Source of the DNA: Gracilimonas sp965227785 | GTDB taxonomy: Bacteria; Bacteroidota; Rhodothermia; Balneolales; Balneolaceae | Assembly (NCBI RefSeq): GCF_965227785.1 | Contig: NZ_OZ245785.1 | Span: 2,232,001-2,296,000 of the forward strand | Length of the DNA: 64,000 nt | Direction of reading: 5' to 3' | In this document: one piece after another, positions 26,114 through 35,835 of the stretch | Layout: the number at the start of each line of letters is the position of its first letter | How positions within the stretch are numbered: the first letter of the stretch is position 1 | The notes under the pieces: generated by a model | Databases searched by the model: none | Told to the model about the DNA's origin: nothing | Seen by the model: only the letters and a program-made list of their open reading frames with translations | Position numbers and translations under genes: made by a program

Positions 26114-28369
26114 TTACTCACTATGTACCTGAGGGATAGGTTCTGCCCCTTCTTTCATGTGGTTCATCAGAAAGTCATGGGCACTTAGCTTTGAGTCGCC
26201 CTTCTCTTTTTTAGCACGTTGGTAGGATCCGTCTTCCAATAGTAGCCAGCGCTGCTTGTTATCATTAAAATAAATATTGATGACAAACTGCAGATATTTC
26301 TTAAGCTCAACTTTCTCAATGGGAGTGATGGCTTCAACACGGGCATCCAGGTTGCGGTGCATCCAGTCAGCTGATCCGATAAAGTATTTATGCTCTCCAG
26401 AGTGATGGAAATAATAGATGCGGGAGTGCTCCAGGTAGCGCCCTATAATGGAGTGAACGGTTATGTTCTCACTCATGCCTTTCTTACCGGGAACAAGCCG
26501 ACACACCCCTCTCACAATCAAATCAATCTTTACTCCGGCGCCGGAAGCATCGTATAACTTTTGAATAATGAGTGGGTCTTCCAGGCTGTTCATTTTGGCA
26601 ATAATACGGGCTGGATTTCCTTTCTTGGCTTCCTCAACCTCTTTCTCGATTAGCTCATTCATCTGCTTGCGCATATGGTTAGGAGCAACCAGTAACTTTT
26701 CAAAAGTTTGCTCGGGCGCATAACCGGTAAGCAGATTGAAAATGTCGGTAACGTCTGAGCAGAGCTCTTCATCACAAGTAAACAGAGCCAGGTCTTCATA
26801 TAGTTGAGCGGTGTCGGGGTGGTAATTTCCGGTACCAATGTGGCAATAAGTTCTGAGGCCATCACTTTCTTCACGGACCACCATGGTGAGCTTAGTATGA
26901 ATTTTTAACCCGGGAATACCGTAACCCACATGCACACCAAAATTCTCCAGTTTTTGCGCCCAGTTGATGTTTCGCTCTTCATCAAATCGGGCTTTGATTT
27001 CAACCAACACGGCCACCTGTTTCCCGTCCTCGGCTGCATTCATCAGAGAGTGCATCAATGGAGAGTCTTTTGATGTGCGGTATAAAGTCTGCTTTATGGC
27101 GAGTACTTTGGGGTCCCGGGCCGCTTCTTCAACAAACCTTTGTGTGGAGAGCTCAAAACTGTGGTAGGGGTGATGCACCATGAAATCCCCTTTCTTGATG
27201 ACCTCAAAGATACTAGGAATCTCTTCTTCCGGGTTGTGTTTCAGGGAAGGATGCAAGACAGGCGTCCACACACGCTCTTTAAGCCGGTTAAATCCACTGA
27301 GTTTGGCTATTTCCATAGAGTCTGCCAGCCCGATTGTCCCTTTCATTTCATATACATCCTGCCAGCTGATGTTCAGGTTCTTGATAAGGTATTCTTTCAG
27401 ATGCTTGGGCATATCGGCATCAATTTCGAGCCGCACTATTTCGGCGAATTTTCGTTCCCTCAGCTCATCTTCAATGGTTTCGAGCAGATCTTCGGCTTCT
27501 TCTTCATTCCGGTCTACAGAAGCATTCCGGGTTACCCTAAACATATGAGCTGAGATCACCTTCATTCCCGGGAAAAAATAATCCATTTTTTTGCGGATAA
27601 TATCTTCGATAGGAACAAGAATTACTTTGTTTCCCTTTCTGTGCACCTGAACAAAGCGGTTTCGGTTAGCAGGAATCTTAAGTCGGGCAAAAGACTTCTC
27701 TTTAGTTCTGGGGTTGACCAGCTCGATGGCAAAGGAAAGGCTTTTGTTTGAGATAAAAGGGAAGGGGTGGGACTCGTCAACCGCAAGCGGGGTGATAATA
27801 GGATATACCTGCTTCTGGAAATATCGGTCGCTGACGCTTTTCTGGTAATCGGTTAGCTCGGAATAGGATTTTATTTGAATGCCTTTTTTAGAAAGTTTTG
27901 GAATGAGGTCTTCAAAAAAACAACTCCGGTAAGTTTCAATCATACTCTGAACCTCATTCCGTACCGATTTAAGCTGATCGGAGGGAGTCATTCCATCTAC
28001 CGACAATTCTTTCACTCCGGCCAGCAGCTGACGTTTGAGTCCACCTACCCGTTTCTGAAAAAACTCATCCAGGTTGGAGCAAACGATGGAAAGAAACTTC
28101 ACCCGCTCCAGAACTTTATTCTTTTCATTCTGAGCCTCAGCGAGCACACGCTCGTTAAATTTGAGCCAGCTCAATTCATAATTGAAAAAATAGTCGCTCC
28201 CAAAAATCTTCAGGTTACTGGAGCGCAAATCCTTATGCATTCCTTTCTGTTTAAGGATTTCATTCTTTTTGGGATTGGCCCTTTTCTTGGCAATCTTCGA
28301 TTTTTCTGTCACCGATGGGTCAAAATTAACTTCATCGGGGGATAAGGACGTCTTTTTCATAAAGGGCAT
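26114..28369 (-). CDS. ppk1: Polyphosphate kinase 1
   Basis: PPK1 makes long-chain polyphosphate reversibly from ATP at the membrane. The 751-residue protein has an extra charged N-terminal 55 residues, then the PPK1 core: YELSWLKFNERVLAEAQNE, ITPLAVDESHPFPFISNKSL, YHSFELSTQRFVEEAARDP, AIKQTLYRTSKDSPLMHSL, and the two PLD-like phospho-histidine regions GLKIHTKLTMVVRE and HSRIYYFHHSGEHKYFIGSA. The catalytic histidines are present. Met at residue 4 is another possible start. It is divergent from ruvB across about 83 bases and converges with the anti-sigma-like gene (9 bases apart). Confidence 0.96.
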   Translation of the reverse strand: MPFMKKTSLSPDEVNFDPSVTEKSKIAKKRANPKKNEILKQKGMHKDLRSSNLKIFGSDYFFNYELSWLKFNERVLAEAQNEKNKVLERVKFLSIVCSNLDEFFQKRVGGLKRQLLAGVKELSVDGMTPSDQLKSVRNEVQSMIETYRSCFFEDLIPKLSKKGIQIKSYSELTDYQKSVSDRYFQKQVYPIITPLAVDESHPFPFISNKSLSFAIELVNPRTKEKSFARLKIPANRNRFVQVHRKGNKVILVPIEDIIRKKMDYFFPGMKVISAHMFRVTRNASVDRNEEEAEDLLETIEDELRERKFAEIVRLEIDADMPKHLKEYLIKNLNISWQDVYEMKGTIGLADSMEIAKLSGFNRLKERVWTPVLHPSLKHNPEEEIPSIFEVIKKGDFMVHHPYHSFELSTQRFVEEAARDPKVLAIKQTLYRTSKDSPLMHSLMNAAEDGKQVAVLVEIKARFDEERNINWAQKLENFGVHVGYGIPGLKIHTKLTMVVREESDGLRTYCHIGTGNYHPDTAQLYEDLALFTCDEELCSDVTDIFNLLTGYAPEQTFEKLLVAPNHMRKQMNELIEKEVEEAKKGNPARIIAKMNSLEDPLIIQKLYDASGAGVKIDLIVRGVCRLVPGKKGMSENITVHSIIGRYLEHSRIYYFHHSGEHKYFIGSADWMHRNLDARVEAITPIEKVELKKYLQFVINIYFNDNKQRWLLLEDGSYQRAKKEKGDSKLSAHDFLMNHMKEGAEPIPQVHSE

Positions 28370-28452
28370 TCATTAATTAGCATGCGCAATTCGCTATAAA
28401 ACTAAGTATAATTCTGTAAACTTAGCGTTAACAATTAGACTATCTCTATAAC

Positions 28453-29466
28453 GTGAATAATCCACTATTAAATCCTGAAGAAAAAGAAGAGGCCTTTGAG
28501 CAAACGGTACGTCCGGGTTCGCTTCAGGAATTTATAGGCCAGCAAAAGGCCATTTCAAACTTGTCTGTTTTTATAAAGGCCGCAAAGCAGCGCGGCGATG
28601 CACTGGACCATGTGATTCTTTCTGGTCCGCCGGGACTGGGAAAAACCACGCTTTCTTATATTATCGCAAATGAGATGGGTGTAAAGATACGCCCTACAAC
28701 AGGACCTGTACTTGAAAAGCCGGGAGATCTTGCCGGAATGCTCACGAATTTGGATGAAGGAGATGTTCTTTTTATAGATGAAATTCACCGGCTGAATCCG
28801 GTCATTGAAGAGTATTTGTATTCAGCTATGGAGGACTATAAGCTGGATATCGTGATTGATTCCGGACCTAACGCACGAAGTATTCAGATTGAGTTGAACC
28901 ATTTTACATTGGTTGGGGCTACAACACGAAAAGGACTTCTAACAGCTCCGCTCCGAGCCCGTTTTGGGATTGATATGCGGTTGGATTATTATGATGTAGA
29001 ATTACTTCAGCGAATTGCTCTGCGAACGGCAGATATAATGGGAATGGGAATAACTGAAGCCGGCGCTCATGAAATTGCCCGAAGAAGTCGCGGGACTCCA
29101 CGTATAGTTAATAAATTACTTCGCCGAACCCGTGATTTTGCCCAAGTGGAAAACCTGGATACCATCGACGATAAGATTGCGGACAAAGCCCTTAACGCCC
29201 TGGATGTAGATAACAACGGGCTGGATGAAATGGATATCCGAATACTGAAAGCCATCATCGAAAATTACGATGGTGGCCCCGTTGGGTTAAGTACCTTAGG
29301 TGTAGCCGTTGGTGAAGACAAAGGAACTATTGAAGAAGTGTACGAACCTTTTCTGATTAAAGAAGGTTTTTTGCAGCGAACCCCCAAAGGTCGTGTTGGC
29401 ACAAAAAAAGCGTATCAATATTTAAATATTGATCCATCGAAGACAGACCGCGATTTATTTAATTGA
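28453..29466 (+). CDS. ruvB: Holliday junction branch migration ATPase RuvB
   Basis: RuvB is the hexameric motor that drives branch migration with RuvA. The 337-residue protein starts with GTG at 28453. It shows RPGSLQEFIGQQKAISNL, Walker A GPPGLGKTTL, Walker B FIDEIHRL, the YSAMEDYKLDIVID block, sensor GATTRKGLLTAPLRARFGI, arginine finger region and the C-terminal winged helix with GPVGLSTLGVAVGEDKGTIE and EPFLIKEGFLQRTPKGRV. Length matches the family. ruvA and ruvC are not in the window. Confidence 0.97.
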   Translation: MNNPLLNPEEKEEAFEQTVRPGSLQEFIGQQKAISNLSVFIKAAKQRGDALDHVILSGPPGLGKTTLSYIIANEMGVKIRPTTGPVLEKPGDLAGMLTNLDEGDVLFIDEIHRLNPVIEEYLYSAMEDYKLDIVIDSGPNARSIQIELNHFTLVGATTRKGLLTAPLRARFGIDMRLDYYDVELLQRIALRTADIMGMGITEAGAHEIARRSRGTPRIVNKLLRRTRDFAQVENLDTIDDKIADKALNALDVDNNGLDEMDIRILKAIIENYDGGPVGLSTLGVAVGEDKGTIEEVYEPFLIKEGFLQRTPKGRVGTKKAYQYLNIDPSKTDRDLFN

Positions 29467-29491
29467 TAGCTTTTTTATCATCAAATCTTAT

Positions 29492-29499
29492 TAACTTTG
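29492..29499 (+). promoter_or_regulatory. Candidate Bacteroidota -7 element upstream of metK
   Basis: TAACTTTG matches the Bacteroidota -7 consensus TAnnTTTG exactly and lies 85 bases before the metK start. The -33 side has only a T-rich stretch. No SAM riboswitch fold was recognised in the leader. Confidence 0.3.
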
Positions 29500-29583
29500 C
29501 AGCCTTTGTGAAGCGGAGATTATCCCAAAATCACATTTTCCTAACCGAAAGCACCTTATTATTTCAAAGAATTTAGTTTACGC

Positions 29584-30708
29584 ATGAAAAACCTTTTTAC
29601 CTCTGAGTCTGTATCCGAAGGACATCCGGATAAAGTAGCCGATCAAATTTCAGACGCCATTTTAGACGCCCTCCTCGCTGATGATCCCGAATCCCGTGTT
29701 GCTGTTGAAACCCTTGTTACCACCGGTTTAGCTGTTGTTTCAGGAGAGGTGACTACCGAATCGTATATTGATGTACAGGAAATAGTTCGGGATGTAATTC
29801 GTGAAATTGGTTACACAAAAGCCTCCTACAGGTTTGATTCTGAAAGCTGTGGTGTGCTGTCAACTATACACAGCCAGAGCCCCGATATAGCACAGGGAGT
29901 TGATCGCGATGGTGCCGGTGATCAGGGGATGATGTTCGGGTACGCGACCAAAGAGACTCCGGAGTTTATGCCAATGCCGCTTCAGTATTCTCATAGTCTG
30001 CTTAAGGAGCTGGCGAAAATTCGTAAGCAAACGGATAAGATGAATTACCTGGGTCCTGATAGTAAAAGTCAGGTTACTATTGAATATGACGATGATGGAA
30101 AGCCGTCCCGGATACACACCATTGTACTTTCAACTCAGCATGATGCAGGTGTAGAACAAGCTCAGATTCAAGCCGATATTAAGAAACACCTGATTGGGAA
30201 TGTAATACCCGGTGAGTTGGTGGATGACCAAACCATATATCACGTAAACCCAACCGGCAAGTTTGTGATTGGCGGTCCGCACGGAGACACCGGCTTGACC
30301 GGCCGTAAGATTATTGTAGATACCTACGGCGGACGCGGAGCTCATGGCGGTGGCGCTTTTTCCGGGAAAGATCCTTCAAAGGTAGATCGAAGTGCTGCTT
30401 ATGCTTCCCGGCATATTGCCAAAAACATCGTGGCTGCTGGTCTGGCCGAAGAATGCCTGGTTCAGCTTGCCTATGCGATTGGTGTTGTAGAGCCCGTATC
30501 CATAAACGTACACACCTACGGCACCGGAAAAATGAGCGATGTGGAGCTGGCTGAGAAGGTAGCCAAAACCTTTGACTGCACTCCGCAAGGCATCATCAAG
30601 CGATTCAACCTGAAAAGTCCAATCTACCGCAAAACAGCCGCCTACGGTCACTTCGGAAGAGAGGAATTCCCGTGGGAGAAGCTGGACTTTGTGGATGAGT
30701 TGGGGTGA
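29584..30708 (+). CDS. metK: S-adenosylmethionine synthetase
   Basis: MetK makes SAM from methionine and ATP. The 374-residue protein has FTSESVSEGHPDKVADQISD (ATP-binding), the GAGDQGMMFGYA motif, and the phosphate-binding GGGAFSGKDPSKVDRS block, with GPHGDTGLTGRKIIVDTYGG between. All are intact and length is normal. The leader of 117 bases has a TAACTTTG promoter-like element. Its product feeds QueA encoded at 618. Confidence 0.97.
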   Translation: MKNLFTSESVSEGHPDKVADQISDAILDALLADDPESRVAVETLVTTGLAVVSGEVTTESYIDVQEIVRDVIREIGYTKASYRFDSESCGVLSTIHSQSPDIAQGVDRDGAGDQGMMFGYATKETPEFMPMPLQYSHSLLKELAKIRKQTDKMNYLGPDSKSQVTIEYDDDGKPSRIHTIVLSTQHDAGVEQAQIQADIKKHLIGNVIPGELVDDQTIYHVNPTGKFVIGGPHGDTGLTGRKIIVDTYGGRGAHGGGAFSGKDPSKVDRSAAYASRHIAKNIVAAGLAEECLVQLAYAIGVVEPVSINVHTYGTGKMSDVELAEKVAKTFDCTPQGIIKRFNLKSPIYRKTAAYGHFGREEFPWEKLDFVDELG

Positions 30709-30752
30709 TTGGGGGCTTATTTAGTATAAAGACGCTCCAAGTCTGATTTTAC

Positions 30753-32324
30753 TTAGAAGTGATATCTAAATGCGAACTTAGTGTGAATGTTTACTTTTAA
30801 AATAGGGTCTTGATATAGATAGTTGTTTCTGATCCCGGTAAAAAATGCAGCGTTGAATGTTACTTTTCTAAATTGATTGCTAGTGTATTGAAAGCCAACT
30901 TGGTGTTCTGCGTCCCACGGTCTTTGCTTATCATTTTTAACAACTTGGGTAAAGAAGTAATCATCATCAAATCTGGTTCTCTGATATTCGAAGGTAATAG
31001 ACGATTTATCCCATAAATAGGCCAACCTAATTTCATCTGAATTACTTCCAGGGCCAATAGAAGCTCCCATAATCTGCCCATTATTTGTATATCCTTGCTG
31101 GTTCAACCCATGTTCATAAAAAGAAATTGCACCGAGACCCGCTGTAAACCGCTCAGACCATGTTTCTAGATCTGAATGCTCAATTAGCAAAAGAAGTCTA
31201 TTCGAATTAGCTAATACAAATGTTTTTGATAGACCAATTGTAAAACCACTAAAATGGTCCGGATGTTCTAAAAAGTTTGAAATCCCAGCAGAAAAGTCGC
31301 CCACAGCCCATTCCCAGAATATTAATAGGTTTTCATCCACACTATTGTATTCTATAGATATTGACATGTTTTGGTCATAAATGTCATTTGCGAATTGCTC
31401 ACCATTTATCTTTGTTCCTCCATCTGGGTGGAATAAACCTGAAAATGCAGCTAACCCATTATCAATGAATCCTGTCAGATATTGAGTTTGGGTATATAAC
31501 GTGCGCTGAGCTGTGAAAGAGAACCCTTCTAAAAATGAAGGTTTGTAACCTAGAGTCAGCCCCGTGAAGTATCGATTATTATCTTCGCTATTATTATTAA
31601 AATAGTCGGACTCTCGTAATATTCCCCAGAGAATATGCCCTTCAAACTCTCCAATTTTTGTTTCTAAAAGATTATTTGTGCCAATTCTTAAATGAGGAAA
31701 ACCTTCGGCATTTGTACTCATTATAATTGGGTTATAAACCGCGGGTCCCCACCTCATATTCTGAGTTGATACCGAAAACTCAATCTTATTTAATGATAGA
31801 GCAAGCTCACTCTGGCCTGGATATATATTAGAACTTGAAGAGGAACCGTAACGCATTACGTAATCTATTCTATCGTCAAAAGGATATTGATAGGGATTAC
31901 CACGACTGGTGTATTGCACACCGGTATTGAACGGCAGGTTTTGGTTATACTGAATAATGGGATTAACCACATAGGTAAGGTTTCCCCATCTTCCGGAAAA
32001 GCCAAAAGCTGTTGTAAAATTTCCTCCTTTTCCCTGCCATGCAGGACCATCATTTAATCCTCTTGCATATTCAGAATTATAAACGGTATTTGTATACAGT
32101 GGTAATACATTAAAATGGCCCGTGATATTATCAGTACATGCAATCGATGGGAAAAAACTTATATGGTCATTGTAACAGGGGCTTTCGTAATGATCGAGCA
32201 GGTCTTGCTGGTCGAGTATAATTTTTTGTGCTAAAACACCGGAACTTAAGCTTAGTAATAAGAATATGGTGAGAATAGAGTTTACTTTTTGCACTTGATA
32301 ATTGGCTGAGAAATTATTGGACAT
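30753..32324 (-). CDS. Wzi-family capsule assembly outer-membrane protein
   Basis: The 523-residue protein has a signal peptide (LLSLSSGVLA, cut before Gln) and a barrel-like body rich in aromatic strands. The stretch GKGGNFTTAFGFSGRWGNLT with VNPIIQYNQNLPF, the FSVSTQNMRWGPAVYNPIIM motif and the PHLRIGTNNLL block are typical of the Wzi capsule-assembly family. Wzi anchors capsular polysaccharide at the outer membrane. It is the last gene of a minus-strand glycan cluster and lies 42 bases from the preceding glycosyltransferase. The first Met is kept, but the signal peptide would also work from a later start. Confidence 0.85.
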   Translation of the reverse strand: MSNNFSANYQVQKVNSILTIFLLLSLSSGVLAQKIILDQQDLLDHYESPCYNDHISFFPSIACTDNITGHFNVLPLYTNTVYNSEYARGLNDGPAWQGKGGNFTTAFGFSGRWGNLTYVVNPIIQYNQNLPFNTGVQYTSRGNPYQYPFDDRIDYVMRYGSSSSSNIYPGQSELALSLNKIEFSVSTQNMRWGPAVYNPIIMSTNAEGFPHLRIGTNNLLETKIGEFEGHILWGILRESDYFNNNSEDNNRYFTGLTLGYKPSFLEGFSFTAQRTLYTQTQYLTGFIDNGLAAFSGLFHPDGGTKINGEQFANDIYDQNMSISIEYNSVDENLLIFWEWAVGDFSAGISNFLEHPDHFSGFTIGLSKTFVLANSNRLLLLIEHSDLETWSERFTAGLGAISFYEHGLNQQGYTNNGQIMGASIGPGSNSDEIRLAYLWDKSSITFEYQRTRFDDDYFFTQVVKNDKQRPWDAEHQVGFQYTSNQFRKVTFNAAFFTGIRNNYLYQDPILKVNIHTKFAFRYHF

Positions 32325-32366
32325 ATGAAATTAAAAAATAGATAGCTTAGGATACTTAGAGTATTG

Positions 32367-33335
32367 TTAGTCGGCTTTTTTGTTTTGGAAGTTTAACCAT
32401 CTTTCTTCAAATAATTTAATGCCAATAGTGTTATTTCGATCTTCGTTACTTGGTTTATTCCAATTATTAATTTTAGCGAGGCTACTGGAACTGAAATCAT
32501 GTTTTTTTAAAAAAGGCGTGTAGCAAAACCTTTTCATTGGAAAAACTATTTTAGGAACTTTTGCGTGGGCACTTATCCAAACATCATCCACAAATCTTAA
32601 GGCTTCTGGTGTTAATGAATAATCCTGAAGTTCTTCCAAGTTGAAAAAAACAGGTTTTAAAAGGTAGCCAGAATATCCCTGTATTATATCAACGGGGTAA
32701 TTTTTTTTGATCCTTGTTCCCGGTATAGGGGTGGGAGGTAGTTTAAAGACATTTGATTTCAGTGTAGTGGGTTTGTCAATTAAATCATCCGGAACTCTCC
32801 AGCCACTGGCTGATAATATTTTGTCAGGGTAGCGACGGGAGGCCTCTTCAAACTGTTCCACATAGTTGGGTGGGTAGATGTTGTCGTCATCTACTACCAA
32901 AACCTGCTGCTCTTCTGGAAATGAGTTTAAAGCATGAATGAACTTTGTGGCAGGACCATAATCCACATCAACCCGGTGAATTTGAATGTTTTTCAATTCA
33001 TTCAGGATAGGGGGTATGCGATAAGGCTTATTGTTTCTAAAACTCTGGTATGGGATATAAATATTAATACTTGCCGGTTGTATGTTTTGATACAATAGAC
33101 TTTTCAGAGTTAAATCCAGCTTATCGATTCTTTCTGGTATTGTGGTGAAAGAAATTACAATGTCACTACTCTTAGATATATCGGAGTGAAATTGGTCCCA
33201 TTGCTTCAATGACCTTGAGTTTAGTTTTATAAAGTGGATAAGGTCTTTTATCAGGTTTTTTCCTGACAGATAGTTGTAGGTTAAAACTGATAGCAACACA
33301 AAGAGTAGAATTATTAAAATCGATATGTATATCAT
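32367..33335 (-). CDS. Membrane-anchored GT-A type glycosyltransferase
   Basis: From ATG 33335 the protein has 322 residues. This start is preferred over an upstream Met at 33374 because GAGGTGG lies 5 bases before it on the minus strand and because it avoids overlapping the neighbouring gene. One membrane segment at the N-terminus is followed by a GT-A fold: IVISFTTIPERIDKLDLTLK, then VLVVDDDNIYPPNYVEQFEE with the acidic DDD metal site. An XXD-type later motif (FVDDVWISAHA) is present. Donor and acceptor are unknown. It sits between Wzi and another glycosyltransferase. Confidence 0.75.
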   Translation of the reverse strand: MIYISILIILLFVLLSVLTYNYLSGKNLIKDLIHFIKLNSRSLKQWDQFHSDISKSSDIVISFTTIPERIDKLDLTLKSLLYQNIQPASINIYIPYQSFRNNKPYRIPPILNELKNIQIHRVDVDYGPATKFIHALNSFPEEQQVLVVDDDNIYPPNYVEQFEEASRRYPDKILSASGWRVPDDLIDKPTTLKSNVFKLPPTPIPGTRIKKNYPVDIIQGYSGYLLKPVFFNLEELQDYSLTPEALRFVDDVWISAHAKVPKIVFPMKRFCYTPFLKKHDFSSSSLAKINNWNKPSNEDRNNTIGIKLFEERWLNFQNKKAD

Positions 33336-33340
33336 GTCAT

Positions 33341-33347
33341 CCACCTC
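33341..33347 (-). promoter_or_regulatory. Shine-Dalgarno site that decides a glycosyltransferase start
   Basis: GAGGTGG on the minus strand (33347 to 33341) lies 5 bases before ATG 33335, supporting that start over the upstream Met at 33374. Confidence 0.65.
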
Positions 33348-34179
33348 AGAAAAACCTGTTAATGAGCATATCAATTTTACGTACTATTCTGAAGTAGGGA
33401 ATGGTCAGTGCGTTCAGGCTTTCGGGAATACTTGGTGAAACGAAATTTCTGACACTAATAAATGAAGTCGGGTTCCACGAACTGATGTCAACTTCTTCAT
33501 CTGTGAGGGTAAGGTTTTCCTTTTCAGCAGCTTCCATAAGCAAAATGGAAAGCAGGGATTGATCATCACGATGATTACTGCGGTTAGCGCCGTTTGGTTT
33601 AATGCACTCTTTAACTAGTGCCAGCTCTTTCCATTTTTTAATTACCTCTTTTATTTTTTCGTTAGAATAAGAAAACCCACAGGTATTACCGGCCCTGTTA
33701 CGGTTTTTATACCAATCCAGAGGAACATTCATGTAATCTAAAGTCTCCTGGACAGTCCACTCATCAAGCGTACCGGAACCGCTGAACGGAACATAACTTC
33801 CGGTTTCAGAGATGACATTCCATATAGGTTTCAGGTTTTTGAGGATAATGTTGGCACTGTCGAGCCACAGGACATTTGATTTATGCTGATTAAGTACTTC
33901 GTGAATGATAATAGGCTTCCACGAATAGGTTTTGTATTTCAGTTTTACAAACTCAGGGTAGCTCTCAAAATTAAACTTATGAGAGGCTAAATTGTGACCT
34001 GTTTTTGATTGCAGTTCTTTTAGATGGGTACTCTGTGAATCATTCAAACCGAGGTCGAAAAATATAAAGGAGCTGTTTTCAAACTCCTCGGTTTTAATGT
34101 AGGAGTGATAGAGTTGCAGGAAGCTCCGGTAATACCTCTCATTAGCTGCTGAAATAATATAATTGGTTTTCGTCTCCAA
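33346..34179 (-). CDS. Probable glycosyltransferase (DUF1647/GT8-like)
   Basis: The 277-residue protein has no signal or membrane segment. It shows YIISAANERYYRSFLQLYHS, then a SWKPIIIHEVL ... VLWLDSANIILK block, whose LDSA resembles the DxD-like nucleotide-sugar site of GT8-type enzymes, and a WNPTSFISV stretch near the end. It likely adds a sugar to the glycan made by this cluster. It is 10 bases after the ABC exporter on the same strand, so it should be expressed with it. The family call is tentative. Confidence 0.6.
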   Translation of the reverse strand: METKTNYIISAANERYYRSFLQLYHSYIKTEEFENSSFIFFDLGLNDSQSTHLKELQSKTGHNLASHKFNFESYPEFVKLKYKTYSWKPIIIHEVLNQHKSNVLWLDSANIILKNLKPIWNVISETGSYVPFSGSGTLDEWTVQETLDYMNVPLDWYKNRNRAGNTCGFSYSNEKIKEVIKKWKELALVKECIKPNGANRSNHRDDQSLLSILLMEAAEKENLTLTDEEVDISSWNPTSFISVRNFVSPSIPESLNALTIPYFRIVRKIDMLINRFF

Positions 34180-34189
34180 GATAGATGAT

Positions 34190-35821
34190 CTATTTAGTGA
34201 GAAGTGAGTCTTTTGCAGCTAAGTTTCCATCTTGCATTTTAATTACACGATTTGCAGTATCAAAATACCGGTCATCATGAGTAATTACGATAACAGTTTT
34301 TCCTTTTTCAGTAAGGAGGGGAATAATCTTATTATAGAAGATAGTCTTGAAGTGCGGGTCCTGATGAGCAGCCCATTCGTCCAGCAGATATATGTCTTTA
34401 TCCTCGAGAATAGCCTGAATTAAGGAAAGCCTCTTGCGCTGTCCGTCCGATAGTTTTTTCGTTGAAAACCGGCTATCGACAATGGATACTTTATTAGTAA
34501 GCTCAAGCAATTCTATTAAATAATCTGCTTCTCTGTCTAATTTTGCGACAGATATATGATGAAGGTGATCAAATACATAAGAATCCGAAAAAACAGTGGC
34601 AAAATGAGAGCGGTAGTGTTTCAGGTTTTGGTCGTATACGGGCTGTCCGTAATACTTAAGCATACCCTCCTCCGTCGCGTAAAGCCCAGTAATGATTTTA
34701 GCAAGGGTGGTTTTCCCCGAGCCGTTTCCGCCTACAAGAAAGATTACCTCGCCTTGATCGATCTTTAAGTCAATTGGGCCAAGCTCAAAAATTTTATCCC
34801 CGTCATCATTAAAATACTGATGGATTACCTCTTGTAACTCAATTTGAGGCAGCTCGCTTTTTGGTTCATCCAGAGTAATTTCATCCATAGATCCTTCGAT
34901 GTTATCCATAGTAAGACCAATCGATTCTATTTGCTCCAGTGCTGTTTCAATACGTTTTAGGTTGCTTAAGAAACCACTTGCCGTGGATAAAGGGGCCAGT
35001 GTAAACAAAATGAGTGTCAGGTACTGCCCAAAAAACTGCAAGTCAACAAATCCGGTTTTGTAAATGGCTATAATCATTCCTCCCAACCCCATAAGTAATA
35101 CAATATCCGTCATACGATTGGAAAAAGAAGCGATAACGTTTTCTTTAAGGGCATGCAGATTTTGTATTCTGCTCGTGGGTATAATTTCTTTATTCAGGTA
35201 AGATTCTTTGAAGTCTTTATTTAAGGTGAGTTCTTTTATTCCAAATACTAATCCTTCAAAATGTTGGTACAAATTATTGAGTTGATCACGTGCCAAGTCA
35301 GAATATTTCTTTACAAAGGGTAAAGTGACTTTCGTAAAAAGAAAGACCAGGGCGAATAAAACAATTGTTGCAACGGTTAAAATAGGGGAGTAAAACACAA
35401 GATATACTACAATCCCAAGAACAGTTGCGATTCCGGTTGTCACACCGGGCAATCTATCAAGCGAGTAGGCAATGGTTTTGATGTCTTCCGTTAATATTGC
35501 CAACAACTTTGGTTGTTTTTTTTCAACGGATTCAAAAGAAGCTTCCAAGATTTTTCGGGATAGATCTTCCCGAAGTTTATGGACTATAGATTGGATTAAT
35601 TTTGATACGGAATAAGAAGCTACAAATGCAAAAATCATGTAGCCTATAGCAAATAGCCCAAAATTCCATAAGAACTGATTTAAGGTGAAATCAGCAGATG
35701 TAACGGCCTGATGTATTGTTTTTATTAAAAAAGTCGAACATAATCCTGTGAATGCACTGGATATACTGGATACCAGAAATATGGGCATCGAAGACTTTAT
35801 AAGTAAAGCGATAAAACGCAT
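34190..35821 (-). CDS. SyrD/PvdE-type ABC exporter (fused permease and ATPase)
   Basis: The 543-residue protein has six predicted membrane segments in the first 300 residues and an ATPase domain at about 325-540. Walker A is GGNGSGKTTLAK, the signature is LSDGQRKRLSLIQA, and Walker B runs into LLDEWAAHQDPHFK. The DEWAAxQDP form and the LSxGQRKRL signature are marks of the cyclic-peptide exporter branch (PvdE, SyrD), which moves peptide siderophore precursors or lipopeptides to the periplasm. No peptide synthetase is nearby; the neighbours are glycan enzymes, so the cargo may be a lipid-linked or modified peptide or glycan. It starts 15 bases after the Stealth gene. Confidence 0.85.
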   Translation of the reverse strand: MRFIALLIKSSMPIFLVSSISSAFTGLCSTFLIKTIHQAVTSADFTLNQFLWNFGLFAIGYMIFAFVASYSVSKLIQSIVHKLREDLSRKILEASFESVEKKQPKLLAILTEDIKTIAYSLDRLPGVTTGIATVLGIVVYLVFYSPILTVATIVLFALVFLFTKVTLPFVKKYSDLARDQLNNLYQHFEGLVFGIKELTLNKDFKESYLNKEIIPTSRIQNLHALKENVIASFSNRMTDIVLLMGLGGMIIAIYKTGFVDLQFFGQYLTLILFTLAPLSTASGFLSNLKRIETALEQIESIGLTMDNIEGSMDEITLDEPKSELPQIELQEVIHQYFNDDGDKIFELGPIDLKIDQGEVIFLVGGNGSGKTTLAKIITGLYATEEGMLKYYGQPVYDQNLKHYRSHFATVFSDSYVFDHLHHISVAKLDREADYLIELLELTNKVSIVDSRFSTKKLSDGQRKRLSLIQAILEDKDIYLLDEWAAHQDPHFKTIFYNKIIPLLTEKGKTVIVITHDDRYFDTANRVIKMQDGNLAAKDSLLTK

Positions 35822-35835
35822 AAATAGAGTGTAGG

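Noticed and set aside
29467..29583. Possible SAM riboswitch before metK
   Set aside because: The 117-base leader does not show a recognisable SAM aptamer fold by eye; only a promoter-like TAACTTTG was kept.
34190..35821. Siderophore or lipopeptide biosynthesis cluster suggested by the PvdE-like exporter
   Set aside because: No peptide synthetase, RiPP enzyme or iron-uptake gene is adjacent.
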